NCBI GenBank assembly: GCA_016647705.1
Contig: CM028335.1
Coordinates: 37,330,712 to 37,394,711 of the forward strand
Direction of reading: 5' to 3'
Length of the DNA stretch: 64,000 nucleotides
Origin: Eucommia ulmoides
Taxonomy: Eukaryota; Streptophyta; Magnoliopsida; Garryales; Eucommiaceae
In this document: positions 23,745 through 37,081 of the stretch, piece after piece
Layout: each line of letters opens with the position of its first letter
Position numbering within the stretch: the stretch's first letter is position 1
Program-made: the position numbers and the translations under genes
Notes under the pieces: model-generated
Seen by the model: the letters and a program-made list of their open reading frames with translations, nothing else
Databases searched by the model: none
Told to the model about the DNA's origin: nothing

Positions 23745-25216
23745 ATGGCACACATAATAGGTACACTAGCTGAGAGGCAGTGCACTAACCACCCTTGTTT
23801 GCAGGTGAAAGTTACTCGTTTTGGAAAGACAAGATGATAGTCTTTCTTCAGGCTACAAATTATGATGTGTGGCTAAAAATCTAGGATAGTCCATTCATTC
23901 CAATGGAAAACGGAGTTGAGAAGAAGAAGGAACAACTCACTGTTTCCGATAAGCAGAAACTCTCTATTAATTCTCAAGCTATCAATATTCTCTTTTGTTC
24001 TTTAGATACTAATGAGTATTCTAGAGTTTCAGGTTGTAAATCCGCAAAAGAGATGTGGGATAAGCTACAAGTCACCCACGAAGGGACAAGTCAAGTGAAG
24101 TAGTCAAAAATCAATGCACTTATGAGAAAATTTGAGTTGTTCAGGATGGAGGAGAATAATTCAATTCATGAGATGTACACTCGCTTCAACAACATATGTA
24201 ACAGTATGAACCAACTTGGAAAACCATACTCCATGAAGGATAGAGTACGAAAGGTCCTAAGGTCCTTGACGAAAATATAGGAGTCAAAGGTGACGGCAAT
24301 CAAGGAAGCCAAGGATCTTGGCAAATACGACATCGATGATCTAATTGGTAATTTCATTACTCATGAATCGGCGATTAAAGGCTACAAGGATGATACCGAA
24401 AATAGCAAGAGGAAATCCTTGACACTAAAAGTTCAAAAAATTGAAGAAAATGATAACAGTGATGATGAAAGCCTTGATAATGAGCAAGACAAGAATGTAT
24501 CACTTCTCACAAAAAAATTTAGAAGAATGACTTGGTGCACATTCTATGGGAAAATAAATCTCAACATGTCCAAAGTGGAATGCTACAACTGCCATAAAAC
24601 CGGTCATTTTCAAAATGATTGTCCCGAACCAAAGAAGGATAAACAAAAGGAAAAGAAGAAGAAATAAAAGAAGAAAGTAAAGAAGAGTAAGAAGAAATTG
24701 ATGAAGGCTACCTGAGATGATACCAATTCAAGTAGCTCAGAAGAATCAAATAGTGAGGATACGTCCATGCTTGCATTAATGGCCACTGGTGGTAAGGTAA
24801 CCGATTGTTCAAGTTCATGGACTTTAAATTTTGATGAATTGTTTGATGTTTATCAAGAACTTTCACATGATTATAAAAACCAGTGTTCTAAAATAAATGC
24901 CATTCAAAGTACAATTAACATATTAAACAAGCAAGTGGTGAATTATGAATTTGAAAATAATGGGTTGAAATCTAAATTGATGAATTTGCAATCAATTGTT
25001 CTCAAATTTACTGGCTGTGAAAACAATTTGAAAATTCTTTTGGGAAGTTCACGTAGAGTTTTTGATAAAGCCAGTGTTGGATTTCAGAAAAATCTTAAAC
25101 AAAAACGCTTTCAAAAATTCTTTTCTGAAACCAAGGATCTTATTAGATGTTTTAAATGTAATATTGTGGGGCATACTATTCGTAGATGTTTTGCAAAATT
25201 ATCTAACAGTAGATAA
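23745..25216 (+). pseudogene. Element A gag
   Basis: Starts MAHIIGTLAERQ. It has a copia gag core (KLSINSQAINILF, SAKEMWDKLQVTHEGTSQVK, VTAIKEAKDLGKYDIDDLIG), a lysine-rich tract, and a first zinc knuckle CYNCHKTGHFQNDC near 24580. A coiled-coil region and a second knuckle CFKCNIVGHTIRRC near 25150 follow. Two knuckles separated by a coiled coil fit the SIRE/Maximus-type gag. Stops at several sites (for example after TSQVK) make it non-functional. Its role was capsid assembly and RNA packaging. Confidence 0.75.
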
Positions 25217-25323
25217 GTTTGGGTTCCAAAAAGAACTAAAATTGTCCCGACTAACAAGATCGGACCCACGTAGGCTATGTACCACTTAGGAACTATTTGA
25301 GATGCTCCTTGTAGGTTATTCTA

Positions 25324-28300
25324 AAAGTATCAATAAGTAAGGACAAATGGTTCCTAGATAGTGGTTGTTCTCGACACATGACCGGAGATAAAGGAAAATT
25401 TACATCTTTCACAGCTAAAGATGGAGGTCATGTGACTTTAGGAGACAATGCGAAGGGTAAAATTATCGGTATAGGTAATATCGGAAATGGTACTACTAGG
25501 ATTAAAGATGTGTTACTAGTTGATGGACTTAAACATAATTTGCTTAGTATTAGTCAACTTTGTGACAAGGGCTATAATGTTATATTTGATCATGATAGAT
25601 GTATCATTAAAAATAGTCACGATAGTAGTATCTTGTTAATTGCATCACGTTTTGAGAATGTGTATACTTGCTCTTTTGATGATTTTAATTCTCAAAATTT
25701 ATCTTGTTTGAATGATTTATCTGAAAATAGTTGGTTATGGCATAGAAGACTTGAGCATGCTAGTACAGAGTTAATTTCTAACTTATCTAAGAAGAGTCTT
25801 GTACGTGGCCTACCTAATTTGAAATATGTGAAAGATAAAATATGTGATGCATGTCAATTAGGCAAGCAAGTTAGATCATCATTTAAGAAAAATATGCACA
25901 CGTCTATGTCTAGATGTCTTGAATTATTGCATCTTGATTTATTTGGGCCTAACTCTGTTGCTAGTTAGGGTGGTAAGTTTTATGCATTTTTCATAGTTGA
26001 TGATTATTCTAGACTTACCTGAGTATATTTTCTTGCCAAGAAAAGTGAGGTTGCTTCCGTTCTTGCTAAATTTTGTAAACGTGTTCAAAATGAGAAGCAA
26101 TGTTCTATCATTAACATTCGTAGTGACAGAGGAAGATAATTTAAGAATGATGAAATGGTAAGTTATTGTGATGAGCATGGTTATGCTCACAACTTTTCTG
26201 CACCAAGATCACCTCAATAAAATGGTGTAGTGGAAAGGAAGAACAGAACGCTTCAAGAGATGGCCAGAACAATGCTAAATGAAAATTGTTTACTAACCTA
26301 TTTCTAGGCTAAAGTAGTAAGTACCGCTTGTCATGTTGTAAACCAAGTATTAATTCGTAGAGGTTTTAACAAAATCCTATATGAAATCTGGAATGGTAAG
26401 ACTCCTAATATTTCTTATTTTAAAGTCTTTGGATGCAAATATTTTATTTTGAATGACAAGGATAATCTTGGTAAATTTGATGCTAAATCCGATTATAGAA
26501 TTTTTCTTGGATATGCTACTAATAGTAAGGTTTATAAAGTTTATAATAAACGTACTTTAGTAGTGGAAGAAACTATGCATGTTATTTTTGAGGAAGTTGA
26601 TCTATACTTGTCGAGAAAGGTTTTGGATGATGATGATGCAGGTATCTTAAAGAACCAAAACTAAGGTAATGATGTACCAAAGGAATCTTACCAAAAGGAA
26701 GAACCTAAGGAGAAGGATTCGACTTTACCAAGAGCTATAAAGAAAGTACCAGGACATTCAATTAAAGAAATCATCGGTAATTTCGAAAAAGATGTAAGTA
26801 CTCGATCTTCTCTTAGAGATATAATCAATCTTACTTTCTTATCTCAAATTAAGCCTAAAAATATAAATGAGGCATTAATTGATGAATCTTGGATTTTCGC
26901 AATGTAAGATGAATTAGTTCAATTTGAGCAGAACAAAGTATGGTGTCTTGTTCCAAGATCGGATTTTCATCCAGTTATTGGTACTAAATGGGTATTTAGA
27001 AACAAAAATGATGAATCTGGTATGGTAATTAGAAATAAAGCAAGATTAGTGGCACAAGGTTATAATCAAGAGGAAAGAATTGATTATGATAAAACTTATG
27101 CTCCTGTTGCTAAACTAGAAGCAATTAGAATGCTACTCGCCTTTACATGTTCACGTAATTTTAAGCTATATCAAATGGATGTAAAGAGTGTATTTCAAAT
27201 GGTTTTCTAGCTGAAGAAGTTTATGTGGAACAACCCTCGGGATTTGAAAGTGATAAATTTCCCGATCATGTATTTAAACTTCGCAAGGCTTTGTATGGGC
27301 TCAAATAATCTCCGAGAACTTGGTATGAAAGACTTAGCCGATATTTGATCGAAAATAGTTTTCGAATGGGTATTTGTGATATTACACTATTTGTTAACCA
27401 AACTGATTCTAATATCCTATTAATACAAGTATATGTTGATGATATCATTTTTTTAATCTACTAATGAAGATCTTTGCCAAGAGTTTGCTAAGATAATGCG
27501 GGTTGAATTTGAAATGAGTATGATGGAAGAGTTGAATTTCTTTCTTGGTTTGCAAATTAAGCAAACCAAATAAGGGAAATTTATAAACCAAGCTAAATAC
27601 ACCAAGGAGCTATTAAAGAAATATAGCTTGGAAGGAGCTAAAGAGTACAAAACTCTCATGGCAATGGCTACAAAGATAGACAAAGATGATACAGGTAAAA
27701 GTGTTAATAAAAAAATGTATCGAGGTATGATTGGTAGCCTGATGTACTTAACTACAAGTAGACCTGAGATTATGTATAGTGTTTGTTTATGTGTTAGATT
27801 TCAGTCTTATCCTAAAGAATCACACTTGACTGCGATTAAGCAAATTTTTCGATATTTAAAGGGGACGATTGACCTAGGATTACGGTATCCTAGGGAGAGT
27901 GATTTTAAATTAATAAGTTACTCCGATGTTGATTTTTCCAGTTGCAAAGTCGAGAGAAAAAGCACAAGTGGGTCATGTCATTTGTTAGGACATGCTTTGG
28001 TTTCTTGGTTAAGCAAGAAACAGAATTCGATAGCCTTATCTACTATTGAGGCTGAATACATGGCAGCTGGTAACTGTTGTGCTCAAATTTTATATATTAA
28101 GTAACAGTAAAATGATTTTGGAGTTTGAATGGAGGAGGTCTCGATCTTGTGTGATAATAAAAGTTCTATATGTCTAAGTAAAAATCTTACACAGCACTCA
28201 CGAACTAAGCACATAGAGATTAGACATCATTTTATTCGTGATCACATTCAGAAAAGGGATATTATTATTGAGTATATTGATACCTCCGACCAGCTTACTA

Positions 28301-28392
28301 ATGTTTTTACCAAACCACTAGCAGAAGATCAATTTGTGAAAATCATTCGCGGTTTGGGTATGGCTAGGTATAATGATGTTTGTCTAGACTAA
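25324..28392 (+). pseudogene. Element A pol: protease, integrase, RT, RNase H
   Basis: Protease motif WFLDSGCSRHMTGD is at 25345-25390. The integrase zinc domain has WHRRLEHAS...CDACQLGKQ (25735-25870), and the core has LHLDLFGP, IVDDYSRLT and NGVVERKNRTL (25930-26255) with stops. RT has WVFRNKND (from 26989), YAPVAKLEAIRMLLAF (from 27097), YVDDIIF (from 27430). RNase H has SYSDVDFSS, STIEAEYMAA and DNKSSICLSKN up to 28210, then IEIRHHFIRD. Domain order is Copia type. Many stops look like C-to-T or G-to-A changes, as in LK*SPRTW where CAA became TAA. Confidence 0.8.
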
Positions 28393-28717
28393 GTTACATG
28401 TGTTGTGTTCCCCCCTCCCTCCTACATTTGTTTTTGAAGATGACAAAGGAGAAAAAATTAGTGATGTTTTATTAAGGGGGAGTAAGTAATGTTTTATTAA
28501 GGGGGAGTATTCTAAAATTGTGTTTTAATCAAAAGGGAGAAATTTAAAAAACAATTGTTGTGCTTTATTGAGTACTTTTAAATTATGCATTATTGAAATC
28601 TTCATTATGATACTTTAACGAGTTAAAGAACCCGTCCTCGGATTCAGGAAAAGTGTGGTTATATTTTATTTTGAAGAAAACATCAAAGTTAATTGTCATC
28701 ATCAAAAAGAAGGAGAT
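28393..28717 (+). other. Element A 3' untranslated region and polypurine tract
   Basis: No env-like frame. A short duplication 'atgttttattaagggggagta' appears twice (28464-28510), giving two purine-rich tracts. The final tract aaaaagaaggagat abuts the LTR. Confidence 0.7.
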
Positions 28718-30829
28718 TGTTGATCCTAAGATTTTTATGAACAATTAAGTGTTGATATTTTGGTGGAACTAATGTTTAATTGAGTGTTTCAGAGATTTAA
28801 AGTTCTAGTGATGAAGACGTCAAATTGAATGGATGTTAAATGAAGATATCAAGATGATGAAGAGGAATTAAGAGTTTGAAGAAATTAGAGAAAACAACTC
28901 AGATAAATCTTAACTCTTAATATCCCATTTTGGAACACACACATGGCACAAAATAAATTTTATCTTTATGTATGTTTTGGTTAAGTGTAATTATTTGCTT
29001 CTATGTGAATTGAAAAGAAATATTTTTGAATGACTAAAATGGAATATAAGAATATTAGTGGAGCTTATTTAAAGATAAAAATAGATAAAGGGACAAAAAA
29101 GTAAAAGAAAGTGAGTAAAAAACGAGTTCAGAGAAAAGATCCAGAAGAGAGAAGTCGACTGAGGAGTCAACCGGCCAATGGGGGCTGAACTCTCTGAATC
29201 GAAGAGTCGACCGACAGGTCGATCGATGAAAACAACTGAACTCTCTGAATCGAAGAGTCGATTGACAGGTCGACCGGTGAAAGCATGACAAACTATCTGA
29301 ATCGAAGAGTTGACCGAGCGGTCAACCGATGAACTACATGGACTACTTCCAATATCTTTCAGTCGACTGGACAGTCGACTTAACACGTAGTTTCAGGATA
29401 CTGTTTGATCTGAGTTTAAATCCAAAAGTAGTCATTTTTTGTTAGAATTTAAGAGAGATTTCAGAGATATTCTCTATATTTAAGATATGGTTTATATACT
29501 AATTAAATCCTTTCAATATGGTTCATTAAATATTAATGTTTCTCAATTTGATACTTAAAATGGATTCTATACTTATTTATTTTGATTAAGAAATACTTTG
29601 GGATTTAATTGAGTTTTTTGAAAGTTGTTATTTAGTGAAATTGAACTTAAATGAAGTCCTTATTTTATAAGGGATCTATAAGAGCTTTTTATTGTCGTGA
29701 CACTTGTAAACTAGTCGTTTGAAGGTTAATTACATGTTCCTTTAAATAGATCTGCGAATTTTATTAAAAAAGCTAATCACTCAAAGAGAGTTAATCATTC
29801 TATACCATTTTGAGAGAGCTTTTACAAGAGTTAGTATTCTACGTTATTGTAAGTTATTTTAAGAGTGATTCTGATAATCAATTGCGATCTATTCTTGTTG
29901 ATACCAGATTTGAAGCTATATTGTTCTGATCATTATTTCTGTGGATTCCGGGTGAAATCTTTTCATATTATTCATTGTTTATTATTTTATATTTTGGAAA
30001 TTAATCTTAGAAATTGTTTTTGATTTTTGAAGAAAATAGTTTTTCAAATAATTTCTTAAATCTGATTACGTGTTCTAATTTACTACCCATATTCTTGTTA
30101 AAATCAGATTTCTGTATCTCACATATTTCTATCAGTAGTTGGGATATTAATTGAGTTTTTATTTATCTAGGTGGTAGTAGTTCCAAGTGAGATTTACTAC
30201 TTATCAATTTTTGTATTGGTGAGTTGTGACGGGTTAAATATCATTGGGGATATTTAATCAAATGTAGCTGGGTTTCAGTCTCTTCCTGGAAAGAGATTGA
30301 GGTATTAATTCTTCCTGAATAAAATTAGTGTAAGTGATTTGTAAAGGTTCCATCCTTACCTGATAAAATGATAGTTTGAGTGTTTGTGAGAGGTTTTGAT
30401 TTTTAAGCCTTAGTGTTAAAAAGAATTAGGTTATTCTTTAGCCAGTAAAAAGTAGAGCTTCTTCTTTAACCTGAGAAAATAAAATTGTAAAGGTTGATTT
30501 CAGCCTATAAAAGAATTGATGTGTGGATTTGGTTCCTACCTTTAAAGGGATCTTAAGAATTAGTGGGTACGAATCTACGTGGGGCTCAGAGGACTGGACT
30601 AGCCAAGAGTAACTTAGTGAACCAGGATATATCTTGGTGTGCTATATTGTTAATTTGTTTATTTTTGTTGTTTGGGTATGCACGTAGATTAATTATAATC
30701 CCGTTGTAGTATAAAGATAATAATTAATTTAGTTATAAAATTAATTATTTGATTTATTCAAGTTTTATTCTGATATATTTTTTTAATTATCCAATTCACC
30801 CCCCTCTTGGGTATTCAACTGGGCCAACA
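28718..30829 (+). repeat. Element A 3' LTR
   Basis: 2112 bp, same termini and internal repeats as 21606-23693. Its TATA-like TTTAAATA is at 29741. Confidence 0.92.
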
Positions 30830-32125
30830 GTCTTTTTGTCACAACAGAAAACAGGGTCGAGAAGAAGAAAGAGCAGCTAACTGCTTCCGATAAGCAGAAA
30901 CTTTCTATAAACTCTCAAACTATTAATATTATATTTTGTTCTTTAGATACTAATGAATACTCGAGAGTTTCAGGTCATAAATCGGCAAAGGAAATATGGG
31001 ACAAGATACAGGTTACCCACGAAGGAACAAGTCAAATGAAGCAATCGAAAATCAATGCTCTTATGAAGCAATTTAAATTGTTCAAAATGGGATAAATGGA
31101 ATCGATTTAAGAGTAGTACACTCGATTTAACAACATTTGCAATCAGTTGAGTCAACTTGGAAAGTCATACACCATGGATGATAGAGTTCGAAAGGTCTTG
31201 AGATCTTTAACAAAAATATGAGAACCAAAGGTGACTTCAATTGAGGAAGCTAAGGATCTTGTCAAATACGAAATTGATGACCTCATAGATAACTTGATGA
31301 CGCATTAAATAGTGATTCGATGATATGAGGATGACACCGAAAATAGAAAGAATAAATCCTTGGTGATATAAGCTCAGAAAACTGAAGAAGATGATGACAC
31401 TGATGATGAAAGTCTTGACAGTGAGCAAGAGAAAGACATGGCACTTTTCACAAAGAATTTTAGAAAAATGACTCGGCGTACATTTCGTGGGAAAAGAAAC
31501 TTCAACATGAACAATGTGCAATGCTACAACTGTCATAAGTCCAGTCACTTTCAAACTGATTATCCTAAACCGAAGAAGGATAAAGAAAAGAAAAAGAAGA
31601 AAAAATGAAAGAAGAGTAAGAAGAAGTCTATAAAGACTACTTGGGATGATACTGAATCAAGTAACTCAAAAAATCAGAAAGTGAAGATACGTCCATATTT
31701 GCATTGACTGCCACTGGTGGTAAGGTAACAAAATGTTCAAGTTTTTGTCCTTTAGATTTTGATGAATTATTTTATGTTTATCAAGAACTTTCGCTTGATT
31801 ATAAAAACTAGTGTTCTAGAATAAATGTTCTTCAAATTACAATTAATACATTAAACAAGCAATTAATGGACTACGAATATGAAAACAATGAATTGAAATC
31901 CAAGATTTTGGATTTACATTCAATTGTTCTCAAATTCACCGGTGGTGAGAATAACTTGAAAATGCTTTTAGGAAGTTCACGTGGTATTTTTTATAAAGCC
32001 GGTATTGGGTTTCAGAAACATCTTAAACAAAAACATTTTCATAAATTCTTTTCTGAAGCTAGAGGTCTTGTTAGATGTTTTAAATGTAATATCGTGGGGC
32101 ATACTATTCGTTGATGTTTTGCTAA
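30830..32125 (+). pseudogene. Element O gag, second fragment
   Basis: Continues O gag after element A. The homologous order to A is clear: LTASDKQKLSINSQTINIIF, KEIWDKIQVTHEGTSQMKQS, a zinc knuckle CYNCHKSSHFQTD in which the last Cys reads Tyr (near 31530), the coiled coil, and a second knuckle CFKCNIVGHTIR followed by a stop. Several stops are present. Confidence 0.7.
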
Positions 32126-32239
32126 AATATCTAACTGTAGACAAGTTTGGGTTCCAAAATGAACTAAAATTGTCCCGACTAACAAGATTGGACCCATTTA
32201 GACTGGGTACCACTTAGGAACTATTTGAGGTGTACCTTG

Positions 32240-34922
32240 CAGGTTATTCTAAAAGTATCAATAAGTAAGGACAAATAGTTCCTGGACAGCGATTGTTCTC
32301 GACACATGATGGGAGATAAAGAAAAATTCACATCTTTGACACCTAAGGATGAAGGTCATATGACTTTTGGAGACAACGCAAAGGGTAAAATTATTGGTAT
32401 TAGTAATATCGGTAATGGTACTACTAATATTAAAGATGTGTTATTAGTTGATGGTGTTAAATATAATTTGCTTAGTATTAGTCAACTATATGACACTGGT
32501 TATAATGTTGTATTTGATCATAATAGGTGCATTATTAAGAATAGTCATGATAGTAGTATCTTGTTAGTTGCATCACGTTTTGAGAATGTTTATACTTGTT
32601 CATTTGATAACTTTACTTCTCAAAATTTATCTTGTTTGAATGCTTTATCTGAAAATAGTTGGTTATGGTATAGGAGACTATGGCATGCTAGTATGGAGTT
32701 AATTTCTAATTTATCTAAGAAGAGTCTCGTACGTGGCCTACCTGATTTGCAATTTGTGAAAGATAAAGTATGTGATACATGTCAATTAGGCAAGCAGTTT
32801 AGATCATCATTTAAGAAAAAGATGCACACATCCACGTCTAGATATCTTGAATTGTTGCATCTTGATTTATTTAGTCCAAATTTTGTTGTTAGTCTTGGTG
32901 GTAAGTTTTATGCTTTCGTAATAGTTGATGATTATTCTAAACTTACCTGGGTATTTTTCCTTTCCAAGAAAAGTAAGGTTGCTTCTGTATTTGCTAAATT
33001 TTGTAAACGTATTCGAAATGAGAAGTAATGATCTATTATTACCATTCGTAGTGACAAAGAAAGCGAGTTTAAGAATGATGATGTTGTTAGTTATTGTGAT
33101 GAGCATAGTTATGCTCATAATTTCTCTGCACCAAGATCACCACAACAAAATAGTGTGGTGAAAAGGAAGAACAAAACGCTTCAAGAGATGGCCAGAACGA
33201 TACTTAATGAAAATCGTTTACCAACCTACTTCTAGGACGAAGCAATAAGTACAGTTTGCCATGTGGTGAATCGAGTATCGATTCGTAGAGGGTTTAACAA
33301 AATCCCATATGAAATCTGGAATGGTAAAACTCCTAACATTTCTTATTTTAAAGTATTTGAGTGTAAATGCTTCATTTTGAATGACAAGGATAATCTAGGT
33401 AAATTTGATGTTAAATCTAATTATGGGATTTTTCTTGGATACGCTACTAACAGTAAAGCTTATAAAATTTACAATAAACATATGTTAGTAGTAGAGGAAT
33501 CTATGCATGTTATATTTGAGGAAGCTGGCCTATTTTTGTCGAGAAAGGTTTTGGATGATGATGATGCATGTATTTCAAATAACCAAAACCAAGATGATAA
33601 TACGACTAATTAGTCTCAAAAAGAGGAGGAGGCTAAGGAAGAGGATTCGACTTTACCACGAGCTATAAAGATAGTACCAGGACATTCGTTAAAAAAAAAA
33701 AAAATCATTGGTAATTTCAAAAGAGGTGTAAGTGTTTGTTCCTCTCTTAGATATATAATTAATCTTGCTTTCTTATCTCAAATTGAGCCTAAAAATGTAA
33801 ATGAGGCGTTAACTGATGAATCTTGAATTTCCACAATACAAGATGAGTTAGTTCAATTTGAGCGGAACAAAGTATGGTGTCTTGTTCCGAGACCGGAATT
33901 TCATCCAGTTATTGGTACAAAATGGGTTTTTCAAAATAAAAGGGATGAATCTGGAATGGTAATTAGAAACAAAGCAAGATTAGTAGCACAAGGCTATAAT
34001 CAAAAGGAATGAATTGATTATGATGAAACCTATGTTCTTGTGGCTAGATTAGAAGTAATTAGAATGCTACTCGCTTTTTGCATGCTCACGTAATTTTAAA
34101 CTATATCAAATGGATATTAAGAGTGTATTTCTAACTGGCTTTCTAGAGGAAGAAGTTTATGTAGAACAGCCCCCGGGATTTGAAAGTGATAAATTTTTCG
34201 ATCACGTATTTAAACTTCATAAGGCTTTGTATGGGCTCAAACAAGCTCTTAGAGCTTGGTATGAGAGACTTAGTTGATATTTAATCAAAAATGGTTTTCG
34301 AAGGGGTATTTGTGATATAACACTATTTGTTAAGCAAACTGATTCTGATATCCTATTAATACAAGTTTATGTTGATGATATTATTTTTGGATCTACTAAT
34401 AAGGATCTTTACCAAGAGTTTGCTAAGATAATGCAGGTCGAATTTGAGATGAGCATGATGGGAGAGCTGAATTTCTTTCTTGGGTTGTAAATTAAGAAAA
34501 CCAAATAAGGGATATTCATAAACCAAGCTAAATACACCAATGAGATGTTAAAGAAATATGGCTTGGATGGCGCTAAAGAGTACAAAACTCTCATGGCAAT
34601 GGCTACAAAGATAGACAAAGATGATACGGGCAAAAGTGTTAATGAAAAAATGTATCGAGGTATGATTGGTAGCCTGATGTACTTAACTACAAGTAGACCT
34701 GATATTATGTATAGTGTTTTTTTATGTGTTAGATTTCAGTCTTGTCCTAAAGAATCACACTTGACTGCGGTTAAGCAAATTTTTTGATATTTAAAGGGGA
34801 CGATTGACCTAGGATTACGGTATCCTAGGGAGAGTGATTTTAAATTAATAAGTTACTCCGATGTTGATTTTCCAGTTGCAAAGTCGAGAGAAAAATCACA
34901 AGTGGGTCATGTCATTTGTTAG
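32240..34922 (+). pseudogene. Element O pol, truncated in RNase H
   Basis: The protease motif survives as DCSRHMMGD near 32310, with earlier Gly changes. An open stretch at 32306-33028 covers protease end, integrase zinc domain and the start of the core (LHLDLF, IVDDYSKLTWVFF). RT motifs follow (YVDDIIFGS near 34370) with many stops, one at the QGYNQKE region. Homology with A ends after 'gtcatttgttag' in RNase H, where the LTR of C begins at 34923. Confidence 0.75.
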
Positions 34923-37012
34923 TGTTGATCCTAAGATTTTGATAACAATTAAGTATTGATATTTTGATGGAACTAATATATAATTCAGTATTTCAGTGAT
35001 TTAAAGTTCTAGTAATGAAGATGTCAAATTAAATGGATGAGAAATGAAGATGTTAAGATGATAAAGAAGAATTAAGAGTTTGAAGAAATTAGGAAAACCA
35101 ATTCAGGTGAATCTTAACTCTTAATATCCCATTTAGGAACACACACATGGCACAAAATATATTTTATCTTTTATGTGTGTTTTGATTTAGTTAAATTATT
35201 TGCTCCTATGTGATTTAAAAAGAAATAATTTTGAAAATATAAGAATATTAGTGGAGTTAATCAAGAGAAGAAAATGGTTAAAGGGGCGAAATCGTAAAAG
35301 AAAATGACGTAAAAATGTATTCAGAGAAGATATCCAGTGACAATAATCGACTGGTGAGTCGACCGGTGAAAGAAGATTGAACTCTCTGAATCAAGGGGTC
35401 GACTGATAGGTCGACCGATGAAAGAAGGAAGAACTCTCTGAATCTATAAATCGACCAGGCGGTCAACCGATACAGCGATAACTTGGCTATAACCTGAATT
35501 GGGCAGTCGACTGAACACGCTGTTTCAGAATACTGTTTGATTCGAGATTATATCCAAAAGTAGCCATTTTTTGTTAGGATTTGAGAAAGATTTCGGGGAT
35601 ATTCTCTATATTTAAGATATGGTTCATATATTAATTAAATTCTATTAATATGGTTCATCAAATATTAATGTTCCTCAATTTAGTACTTGAAATAGATTCT
35701 ATTCTTATTAATTAAGATTGAGAAATACTTTGGGGGTTTAATTGAGAGATTTGAAAGCAGTTTTTAAGTGAAAATTGAACCAAAATGAAGTCCTTATGAT
35801 ATAAGGGGTCTATAAGAGCTTTTAATTGTCATGACACATGTAAACTAGCCGTTATAAGGCTGATTTCATATTCCTTTAAATAGACCTGTGATTTCATACA
35901 TCGTTAAGCAGTAAGAAGAGAGAGAAATAATATATTATCAAGAGAGATCAGAATATATTAATTGAGTGAGATTTTCTAAGAGATATCTTATTGAGAATTG
36001 AGTGAGCTATTCTAAGAGTGATCTTGAAGATTAATTGTTGTTAAATATTTGCTACTATCGAATCTGAAGTAACATTGCTTATCTAATTATTCTGTGGATT
36101 TCGGTTGAGATATTTCTAATTATATTCTTTCATTGCATTATTTGATTATTATTTGAAAATTGATCTTAGAAATTGTTTATGATTTTTTAAGAAAATATTT
36201 TTACAAACAATTTCTTGAATCTGATTGCGTGCTCCAATTTGCTACCCATATCTAATTAAAATCAGATTTTTGTATCTCACGTTTTTCTATCACTAGTTGG
36301 GATATTAATTGAGTTATTATTTATCTAGGGTGGTAGAAGTTCTGAATGAGATTTCCTACTTATCATTTTGTATTGGTGAGTAGTGTGATGGATTAAATAC
36401 TGTTGGGGGTATTTAATCAAGGGTAGCTAGGTTTCAGACTCTTCTTATAAAGAGATTGAGGTAGTAATTCTTCTTGGATAAAATTAGTTTAAGTGATTTG
36501 TAAAGGTTCCATCCTTACCTAGAAAAAGGATACTTGGAGTATTTTGTGAGATTTTGATTCTTGAGCCTTAGAGATAAAAAGAATTGGTTAATCTTTAGTC
36601 TGTGAAAAGATAGGTTATTCTTGAACCTGTAAAAAGTAGAGGTTATTCCTGAGTCTTGAAAAGAAAATTGTAAAGGTTGATTCTGAGCTTGTAAAAGAAT
36701 CGGTGTGTGGGTTTAGTTCCTACCTTTAAAGGGATCTTGAGAATTATTGGGTGTAAATCTCCATGGGGCTCGGAGGACTGGACTAGCCAAGAGTAGCTTG
36801 GTAAATCAAGATATATCTTTGTGTACTACAATATTCACTTTGATATTTTTGTTGTTTGGGTGTGCACTTAGATTGATTATATTATTCCGTTGTATTATAA
36901 AGATAATAATTAATTTAGGCTTAAAATTAATTATTTGATTTATTCAGTTTTATTCTGATTATCTTTAATTACCCAATTCACCCCCCCTCTTGGGTATTCT
37001 ATTAGGCCAACA
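34923..37012 (+). repeat. Element C 5' LTR inserted into O RNase H
   Basis: TGTTGATCC...AGGCCAACA, 2090 bp, closest in sequence to the A LTRs rather than to the O LTRs. It is followed by ATTGGCATTAGAGCTGG, an initiator-Met-type primer-binding site, so it is a 5' LTR and not a solo LTR. No matching 3' LTR of this subtype is found downstream. Confidence 0.85.
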
Positions 37013-37081
37013 ATTGGCATTAGAGCTGGTTTTAGCTCGTTAGGCTTCACATCCTAGCTAAATCGATCACGTGCACACACC

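Larger units (their letters stand above)
21606..30829 (+). mobile_element. Element A: full-length but dead SIRE-like Copia element, nested in O
   Basis: The unit is 9224 bp with LTRs 21606-23693 and 28718-30829. A primer-binding site is at 23695 and a polypurine tract (aaaaagaaggagat) precedes 28718. Flanks GTCTG (21601-21605) and GTCTT (30830-30834) are a near-perfect TSD. Gag, protease, integrase, RT and RNase H are all recognisable in the Copia order, with many point stops. No env-like ORF is present between RNase H and the 3' LTR. It interrupts the gag of O. Confidence 0.9.

Noticed and set aside
28393..28717. Env-like ORF in element A
   Set aside because: The interval is too short and has no membrane or signal-like frame.
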